64,000 bases of DNA. Origin: Anthonomus grandis grandis (lineage: Eukaryota; Arthropoda; Insecta; Coleoptera; Curculionidae). A program made the position numbers and the translations under genes. The notes under the pieces were generated by a model that was not told the origin of the DNA, searched no databases, and saw nothing but the letters and a program-made list of their open reading frames with translations. How positions within the stretch are numbered: the first letter of the stretch is position 1; each line of letters begins with the position of its first letter. Shown here one piece after another: positions 57,545-64,000 of the stretch. Location: assembly GCF_022605725.1 (NCBI RefSeq), contig NC_065567.1, forward strand, positions 39,659,127 to 39,723,126, given 5' to 3'.

Positions 57545-57840
57545 TTACTGTGAAAAATAGAATCCCTCTTCTTCACAGCTCGACTCTTGGCTTGATGGAG
57601 GCGTATCTAGCTGTGGGAGGCCTAAATCAAGATACTCTTCGTTGGCTGTTATCGTCAAAATTCGGTCTAGTTCTTCAACCAGCTCGGCAAATATTGGACG
57701 CTCATTTGGCTGATAGCTCCAGCATTCCCGCATAAGCATATAAATTTCCAGAGAACAGCATGGAGGCTTTTCCATTCTGTGCCCGTTTCTTAGCAATTGA
57801 AATAATTTTTCGACGCTAGGAACTGATGGATATGGGGTAC
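57545..57840 (-). CDS. FGFR: FGF receptor, last coding exon (end of kinase domain and tail)
   Basis: Exon of a receptor tyrosine kinase. It begins after an acceptor (…ATGTAG) and completes a split Gly codon from the previous exon to read GTPYPSVPSVEKLF. It then encodes NGHRMEKPP, IYMLMRECWSYQPNERPIF (kinase C-lobe with the conserved Cys-Trp and Arg) and LVEELDRILTITANEEYLDL, a sequence typical of FGF receptors. The tail ends with an acidic SSCEEEGFYFSQ and TAA at 57545-57547. The final helices support kinase folding, and the tail Tyr residues are potential docking sites. Boundaries: acceptor AG at 57841-57842, CDS end 57545. Length is consistent with the reading phase (2 + 98 codons). Family assignment is very secure; Drosophila has two paralogues (heartless, breathless) and I cannot choose between them. 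Confidence 0.93.
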
Positions 57841-57919
57841 CTACATTTTAAATTTAAGTTTGAGTTTAAAAATCATAAGATTGTTATTAAAATTTATAAA
57901 TCATATGTATCATACGTAC
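57841..57919 (-). other. FGFR intron, 79 bp
   Basis: Begins GTACGT (donor, 57919-57914) and ends TGTAG. It is phase 1, splitting the Gly of LGG-TPYP. It is far smaller than the neighbouring 1.8-kb intron. Confidence 0.85.
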
Positions 57920-58157
57920 CACCTAAAGTCATAATTTCCCATAATAAAATGCCATAAGACCAAACGTCGGACTGTGTTGTATATACTCTGTGAAAAAGGG
58001 CTTCCGGGGCCATCCACTTAACTGGTAATCGGCCATCAGTTTTTTTCCGGTAATAATCATTGCAGTGAATATCTCTTGCTAATCCAAAATCTGCTATCTT
58101 TAATACGTAGTCGTCACTGACCAAGACATTTCGAGCCGCTAAATCTCGGTGAATGCA
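57920..58157 (-). CDS. FGFR: FGF receptor, kinase catalytic-loop exon
   Basis: Reads CIHRDLAARNVLVSDDYVLK (catalytic loop with the proton-acceptor Asp), ADFGLARDI (DFG, Mg binding), NDYYRKKTDGRLPVKWMAPE (activation loop with the paired Tyr autophosphorylated in FGF receptors, and the APE motif) and YTTQSDVWSYGILLWEIMT. It ends in LGG at a GTACGT donor. The acceptor is TTTTTTTAG before 58157. All catalytic residues expected of an active kinase are present, so the gene appears functional. Length is 238 bp (79 codons + 1 base). It joins the upstream exon in phase 0 (…ASRR | CIHRD). Confidence 0.95.
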
Positions 58158-59941
58158 CTAAAAAAACCAAGTATGTGGTTAATTGAAAAAAAAATCCATA
58201 ACCCCTTGAATAAATTCTCTTTTAAGCATTTACACATCTCACTATACCAGTCCGGTCAACTCAGGTCTTGGATGCAGAAAATTTACCAAGCAAAGTTTTA
58301 AGTTAAAAAGAGAATCGCAATGCTTTAGCGATATCCCACTTGTATTGATTGCTGGGAGAGGTTATGTGTTTTTAGGTAAAGAACGGTTAAAAGAAAAACA
58401 CAAAAAAAGCCTCTGGCTCTCTTTACATCTTATCTTTGTGTAGAGCATAAAGATAAGATGAAATGAAGAAGAATGTCCTGTCTATTACCCTTCAAATATT
58501 GACTAACCTGCGAACCGAAGATTTCCTGAAGTGGCCTTGAGAGTTAGTAAAAAAGTAGATGAAAAGATAAGAAACTTTCGCATAAATTACTAGCATTTAT
58601 TTGTATCGACTAAGCTCTCGACTATTAAGGTGATTCTTTTCTAAAAGAGAAACAAACTTTTTTCTTAGCGATTGGAGGAATGTTGATTTGATATAAGAAC
58701 GAAAACACTAAGCTATACGATCCAGCCAAGTTAAATATATATCAAACTTTGGTATATCGTAGCCAAATTAACATTGCATGGAGCCTATCGACAGCTCTTT
58801 AACTGGGGAGGAGGGAAAACTGTATTTTTTTTTTGATATTAGATTTTTGAGAAAAAATACAATACTAATTATAAGACAAAATACTCATCAGCGGAACCCC
58901 TCCGCTCTAGCCCGGGGTGATGAAGGCAATGATTGTAACAATACCCTATATATTTATTATTAAACAAGAACGAAGAGATATATTAGCCAAATCTACAAAA
59001 ATAGGTGGTTATTGGTCCCAATAAAAGCAAATTAATCTCTATTTACCATTGGCTACCTACGTCCGATTCATAAAAAAGAGATATTTATTGCAAATGTTAC
59101 AAAGGAAGTTTGGGAGGGACGTTAATTGCTGACCCTTCAAAATCCGAAAAACAATAAATTAATAAAACCATACTTTGCTACAAGAATTAATTGAAGACAT
59201 TTTTTCAAAAATTTTTCATCATCTAATTTTATATCTATCATATGATGGCTCTGCCCTTGCTTCCTGGTGGCTTTTTCATTTGGTAGAGCATTATTTATGG
59301 TCTTTAGGATCTTGTGGGCAATTCCAAGAAGTTTAAAGTTTTGGGGACAGTCCTTCGCGTACTATCAGACTATATAACTCTCGTTATACCTTGCCCTCGT
59401 GATCCTCGTTTTAATAATGGATGTTCTGTATACTTTAATGTTTTTCTCCTATTTCTCTAGCACAGTAAAATATTTGCGTTCCTGCAGACAGGGTCGTCTA
59501 GATAAAGTGTGAGCTTACTAGCAATTCCTTACGTATAACACAATAATTGCTCCCTAATTTGGACAAGGTTTTGCTCAATTGGCTTTTGCTTTGTCATCCT
59601 GGATTTGAGATAAGACGGCTTTGCAGCACATATTTATTTTTTCGGGTATAAAAAAAAAATCAATGAATTAGAATACCAAAACTAACTATAAAAAAGTCAG
59701 CTCCTTTATTTGCCGCATTACATCTATGTAAAACTGCATAACGTTATAAATACGCTAAACATCGTTATTAACGGTTCAAAATATACTTATAATGTTTAAG
59801 TAAACATATACTTATAATTTTGGGTGAGTAAAAGCTTAATCGGCGTTATATTATTATGGGCATTTCATAACATGCTAGTAAAGCAAAATAAGCATATTAG
59901 GCTTTATAAAAAAATGTCGGTGAATCATATCCAATACCTAC
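58158..59941 (-). other. FGFR intron, ~1.8 kb
   Basis: Donor GTAGGT at 59941, acceptor AG at 58158-58159. Contains a perfect 12-bp-arm palindrome (CATCTTATCTTT, 58426-58460). No transposon protein remnants recognised. Confidence 0.8.
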
Positions 59942-60249
59942 CCGTCTCGAAGCCAGATACTCCATGCCTCTAGCCACTTGGTAGGCAAATGAAACCAAAT
60001 CTTTTTGAGTTAAAGTTTTCTTTTCTTTTTGCTCTGATCCGATAGCTATTTCATAGCCCCCTGAAGATGGTCGGTGTTCTCTTAGAAAGTCGCGCAAATT
60101 TCCATAAGGCGCATACTCGACTATCACATAAAGAGGACCACCTTGCGTGCAACAGCCTATCAAATTTATAATATTTATGTTTTTTCCAATGACTTTCATC
60201 ATTTCCATTTCTGACACAAGATCCATCATTTCGTTGTCATTGTGGCCAT
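59942..60249 (-). CDS. FGFR: FGF receptor, kinase αC-helix and hinge exon
   Basis: Follows a TTTTTAG acceptor. It completes a split Asp codon and reads DGHNDNEMMDLVSEMEMMKV (αC helix with the Glu that pairs with the ATP-site Lys), INLIGCCTQGGPLYVIVEYA (hinge), GNLRDFLREHRP, then a ~25-residue kinase insert (SGGYEIAIGSEQKEKKTLTQ) and FAYQVARGMEYLASRR. It ends at donor GTAGGT. Length 308 bp (2 bases + 102 codons). The glycine loop and the catalytic Lys must lie in an exon further upstream, which I did not find before 64000, so the preceding intron exceeds 3.7 kb or continues outside the window. The gene's Ig domains and membrane segment are also not here. Confidence 0.94.
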
Positions 60250-60431
60250 CTAAAAATACCACAGAAGTAAAATATTTGTTAGTTCTATTATAAGCGGAAA
60301 CTAGGGGAGGCTTTTTGCTTGGTCTACACCAAAACTTGCATTTGATATAGTTCCTGTAGATTAAAATTTAACGTTTATTGTATTGCAAAAAATTTAACAC
60401 TGTTCGTAATATACAGTTTCTCATATTTATA

Positions 60432-60723
60432 CAGTGTGACCCATTTGTTTTCGGGTCACCCTGATAAAAAGTTTATTTTTGGTGCGATTTTGCTCGGGTT
60501 TTTTTTAAATGTTAGGTCCAGAAAAACTGCATCATTATAACAAAAAAAAAATCTGCCATGCAAATTCCAAGGCCTACTAATGTCAGTTTTTAAGGGCCAA
60601 ATTTTAAGAAACCATGCTAGGCATTTTTTTAGCAAAAAATTGTACACACCAGTGGATTCGGCATCCCCCAAAACGGCCTTATACCAAATTTCACCAAAAA
60701 ATATTACGTAATAACAATTTTAT
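60432..60723 (+). repeat. Left TIR of the mariner element
   Basis: 292 bp, complementary to 61886-62177 with few mismatches. The arms contain short open frames that are only repeats of each other. Confidence 0.85.
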
Positions 60724-61029
60724 AACAAAAAATAAAAAGGGAAATTATGCATTTATTTACATTTAAAAATGTGTAGATAGCCATGAAAAAAACAAATTGA
60801 ACAAAGATAATACAAGCAAATAACAATTCCAAACTAAATACAAATTAAAACAAACAATAAACTAACAAAAATAAATACAAATAAAATAAAAACAACAAAC
60901 AAAAAAATTAAAAATTAACCGCTACTAAATTTTTGAAATTTCTACTAATCCACCATTGTTTTCTATACATTTTACATTCCTTTTGCCTACATTTAAAATA
61001 ACTTTACGGACGGAGTAATTTCTGAACAA

Positions 61030-61761
61030 ACCTGGATTATTCTGACTTGTAGATCTTCTAAATTTTGAGGTCTTAATTTGTACACTTTTTCTTTAAGTAA
61101 GCCCCAGAGAAAAAAATCGAGTGGCGTTACGGGGATCTCGGTGGCCACTCAACGAAAGGACTGTTTCGTCCTATCCAACAGTTTTCAAAATGTTGATTTA
61201 ACCAGTCTCTTACTAAACGAGCATTATGGACAGGACAACCATCTAATTGAAACTTCAAATTAAGGTGATTTATTAAGGGTAAATCTTCTAATGCGTTCGA
61301 AAATTCATTCTCAAGAAAATTCAAAAATTCAATTGTATTCAAATTACCATTAAAGAAAAAAGGGCCAATAATTTTGTCGCTTAGTATTCCACACCAAACG
61401 TTAAAATTTTGCGAATACTATCTCCTTGCATTTATTATAAATTCTGGATTCTGCACGGACCAGTGGCGGCAATTTTGACTGGAGACTACGCCATTTGTGG
61501 TAAAAGCGGCTTCATCGCTAAAAAGCATTTTATCTAGAAAATTTCTGTTGTTAAATATTTTCCCTGAAGCCAATAGCAAAACTCTAATCTTCTTGCCTGG
61601 TCACCATCCTCTAAGGTGTGCAAAAATGTTAGCTTAAATGCCGGATTAATTAAATCAGGATGCCTTATATTAAATTCTCTGGCAGCTTCTCTCATCGAAC
61701 GCGTGTTACCACCAACAAGACGAACAATTTCAATTTTTTCTCTTAAATTTAAATTTTCCAT
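61030..61761 (-). pseudogene. Tc1/mariner transposase, internally deleted and frame-shifted
   Basis: Starts MENLNLREKIEIVRLVGGNT (first helix-turn-helix) at 61761. It then jumps after EFNIRHP to a later segment (DGDQARRLEFCYWLQ), so the second DNA-binding motif, normally about 80-100 residues, is missing. The catalytic domain follows in shifted frames: LFSDEAAFTTNG (first Asp), NFNVWCGILSDKIIGPFFFN, FQLDGCPVHNARLVRDWLN (second Asp), CWIGRNSPFVEWPPRSP, then a shift and TPLDFFLWGLLKEKVYK (third Asp region). This is the normal order for insect IS630-type transposases. It is non-functional. Confidence 0.8.
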
Positions 61762-61885
61762 GATTACTAATACTGTCTAAACACGTTCTATTGCCACTTT
61801 TCACAGTTAGATGTCAAATGTGACAATTTAATATTTCAAAAATTTTTAGAGACAATTTAGAAGTAAAGCGCATTTCTTTTTTTTT

Positions 61886-62177
61886 ATCATAAAATTGTTA
61901 TTATTTAATATTTTTTGGTGAAATTTGGTATAAGGCCGTTTCGGGGGATGCCGAATCCAGTGGTGTGCACAATTTTTTGCTAAAAAAATGCCTAGCATGG
62001 TTTCTTAAAATTTGGCCCTTAAAAACTGACATTAGTAGGCCTTGGAATTTGCATGGCAGAATTTTTTTTTATAATGATGCAGTTTTTCTGGACCTAACAT
62101 TTAAAAAAAACCCGAGCAAAATCGCACCAAAAATAAACTTTTTATCAGGGTGACCCGAAAACAAATGGGTCACACTG
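61886..62177 (-). repeat. Right TIR of the mariner element
   Basis: Inverse of 60432-60723. The outer end is GGGTCACACTG before TA. Confidence 0.85.
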
Positions 62178-62179
62178 TA

Positions 62180-62803
62180 TATTAATTTTATTACAAATTG
62201 CTAACCTAAGAGCTATTGATATTAATGATTATTGGTTCAAACTGCTGCAAACTGTTAAAAATTTAGATATTTTTATATTTATTTAACTTACGTTACCTAG
62301 AACGATTCCTATATTTAAAATAAGTTAAATAATTTTTAATTCCAAGAACTTAAAAAAAAATTTCTTGTACAGTGCAAAAATGATGATTTTCAGTTCTGTT
62401 TCCTTTTCCGGATTAAAGATATAGTTATTTTTATATTTATTGTACCGATTAAGCTTTATATACTTATCTTTACTAAATATTACATAAATTTTAGTAAATG
62501 AAAATTTACAGATTACCCTTCATAATTATAATATTTAAATAACAGACTCTTTATGTTAATAGAGAGATCTTCTATGAGCCTCTAACAGTTAAAAATACAA
62601 AAAAAGCCTTTTGCAATGAACAAAATAAAAATATTATTATAAGATGTGACAAGATTTTAATCTGAGAAATTTAACTTGAGATGAATGAGAGCCAGAAAAA
62701 TTAAAAAAATTGTTGGAGCCTGAACACCTTCCAGAGTATTTATATGTTCAATTTGTTTTCTTAAATATAAAAAAATAAGCGGTAAATATTAAAAAAGTTA
62801 CTT
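62180..62803. other. AT-rich stretch, no recognised feature
   Basis: Probably part of an FGFR intron, if the gene continues to the right. No exon was recognised. Confidence 0.3.
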
Positions 62804-63055
62804 TTAGCTATCAATCAACATGGCGTCGTCTAGTAAACAGCCGACCGATGACGCTCCTGAAAAATCAACTTTTAAATATTGCAGAAAAATTTGTCGAGTA
62901 TTATTATATGTGTAAAGTTCTGTATTCTCTTCCATAATTCTTGTGCCAAAAAAGACTGGAGGGAGAACAACGTCATGGAAGTTAGCAACAGAATCAGAAA
63001 CGAAAATCAAATTTTTACAGTCGCTCAGATAAGGACGCAATCTATTTTTTTCCAT
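62804..63055 (-). CDS. Unclassified 83-codon ORF
   Basis: An ATG-initiated minus-strand frame with protein-like composition: LRPYLSDCKNLIFVSDSVAN, VVLPPVFFGTRIMEENTELY and FLQYLKVDFSGASSVG, then stop. GC is higher than the flanks. I recognise no domain. It may be a transposon fragment, an exon, or chance. Confidence 0.25.
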   Translation of the reverse strand: MEKNRLRPYLSDCKNLIFVSDSVANFHDVVLPPVFFGTRIMEENTELYTYNNTRQIFLQYLKVDFSGASSVGCLLDDAMLIDS

Positions 63056-63200
63056 ATTTAAGGAATAAATCTGATTTTAAACATCTAAAATAAAGTTAAG
63101 AGAAACACTATAATTACATATAGACAAAAAAAGTGTAGAGTTGATTTTTTTTCGGTATAAAAAAATGTTTGGAAAATAATAAATAAGTTAAAAAAATTAC
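63056..63200. other. Short AT-rich gap
   Basis: Nothing recognised. Confidence 0.3.
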
Positions 63201-63525
63201 AGTAATTGTTAAAAACTTTGTTATACCTTCAAACTTGGTGTATAAATAAAAGAAAATAAAATACACCATATATCTTAGAGACACACGTTTTTTCAGGGGA
63301 TGAAGGGGTGTAAGCCACCCCCAAATAACTTAAAAAATTGTAGTACAATAATAATATAATTAGTATTAAGTATAATAATTAGTATTAATTTTGTTACACC
63401 TTCAAACTTGATGTATAAATGAAAGATAATAAAATACACTATATATCTCAGAAACACGCGTTTTTTCAAGGGATGAAGGGGTGTAAGCCACCCCTAAATA
63501 ACTTAAAAAATCATAGTAATTAGTA
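63200..63525. repeat. Two-unit tandem repeat, ~173-bp period
   Basis: Units at about 63226-63345 and 63399-63515 share CCTTCAAACTT, AAAATACAC and ACGCGTTTTTTCA-like words, plus a perfect small hairpin GGGGTG-TAAGC-CACCCC. No coding capacity. It looks like the edge of a satellite or tandem array. Confidence 0.7.
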
Positions 63526-64000
63526 ATAATTCAAATCCACATTAAATAGTTATCCAAAATCATAGTATTTCATTAAAATATATAACAAAATAGGTATATA
63601 ATAAAGTTCTAATAATTCGTTAGAACAATAACAGTTAATACATACAACGTATGCGCTCGAGACTTAACAGGACGGTTCTCATAGAGTAATTCAAAGTTTT
63701 TCATTCAATTTAATATTCATTTCTCTATGGTTCAAATAAAATATGAAAATTTTGGACTTAGGACGGAATTTTGTGAGCTCATTCGCTTACTTTGCTATAT
63801 AACGTTTAGATGTTTTGTCTAGTGAGGTTGTAAAGTAGAGGTTTTTTATTAATTAGTTTGGTTGATTTTAATTTATGTTATTTATTTGTTTGCACAAATG
63901 TCTTTCTAATTTTTTTATGATTTTCTTTTTACACTGCAGTTAAGTTGGATTATATTAGGTTAGTTAAGGTTAAGTGGTAAAGTTAGGTAATTAGGTAAGG
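63526..64000. other. Right edge, no supported gene
   Basis: The last ~60 bases contain several TTAGG-like words in degenerate arrangement (GGTTAGTTAAGGTTAAGTGG). This resembles insect TTAGG telomere sequence only loosely and is too irregular to call. Confidence 0.3.

Larger units (their letters stand above)
60432..62177 (-). mobile_element. Tc1/mariner element with ~290-bp terminal inverted repeats
   Basis: Starts CAGTGTGACCCATTTG after TA (60430-60431) and ends in its exact inverse before TA (62178-62179). The inverted arms reach about 60723 and 61886 and are almost identical. The minus-strand transposase between them is internally deleted. It lies directly upstream of an FGFR exon, in what is presumably a large intron, with its transposase in the same orientation as the FGFR gene. 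The very similar arms suggest a fairly recent insertion. Confidence 0.88.

Noticed and set aside
58880..58930. Hammerhead-like CTGATGA on the minus strand in an FGFR intron
   Set aside because: No following stem II and GAAA in the required order.
63940..64000. TTAGG-like words suggesting telomere sequence
   Set aside because: Units are irregular and mixed with other sequence; no true array.
1..64000. CRISPR arrays, bacterial operons, phage or defence systems
   Set aside because: No direct-repeat spacer arrays or prokaryotic gene layout; all recognisable genes are eukaryotic or eukaryotic transposons.

Overview
The window is AT-rich eukaryotic DNA, most likely from an insect. It has spliced exons of an animal fibroblast growth factor receptor (FGFR), large non-coding stretches, and relics of Penelope-like, Ty3/gypsy, BEL/Pao, LINE, Tc1/mariner, pogo and other DNA transposons. 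No bacterial-type gene organisation was seen. The species cannot be named from the sequence; the element mix would fit a beetle or another TE-rich insect.

Host genes are few. At 57.5-60.25 kb on the minus strand lie three exons for most of the tyrosine kinase domain and C-terminal tail of an FGFR. Its upstream exons are not recognisable before the right edge. Near 6.0 kb on the plus strand an acceptor-preceded open frame looks like the last exon of an unidentified gene. A similar candidate terminal exon lies at 29.2-29.4 kb (minus), and an unclassified ORF at 62.8-63.1 kb (minus).

The rest is layered mobile DNA. 1.5-2.8 kb: TIR-flanked non-autonomous DNA element. 8.4-11.3 kb: Penelope-like element with RT and GIY-YIG domains, 727-bp inverted arms, hammerhead-like motifs and a tRNA-like block. 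14-19.3 kb: mariner and LINE fragments and a 1.6-kb TIR element with CTCF-like motifs. 22.3-22.7 kb: Tc1 transposase fragment. 23.6-27.3 kb: decayed Ty3/gypsy element, followed by a mariner-like copy. 30.2-36.7 kb: LTR-like block and mariner relic, next to an almost intact two-ORF LINE. 37.6-43.2 kb: LINE scrap, BEL/Pao relic and a gypsy gag-protease-RT relic joined to it. 46.1-47.7 kb: TIR composite with MADF-like and THAP-like pieces. 48.0-50.3 kb: pogo element with TA duplication. 50.8-52.0 kb: another copy of the 14-kb mariner family. 52.3-55.1 kb: decayed LINE. 60.4-62.2 kb: Tc1/mariner element with ~290-bp TIRs immediately upstream of an FGFR exon, presumably intronic.

I did not find a clearly new multi-gene system. 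The strongest unusual signals are a canonical -1 frameshift heptamer exactly at the ORF1/ORF2 junction of the LINE at 34.6 kb, whose ORF2 has no upstream AUG; the ribozyme and tRNA-like arms of the Penelope element; a conserved subterminal hairpin in a mariner family; and CTCF-like motifs carried by a DNA element.
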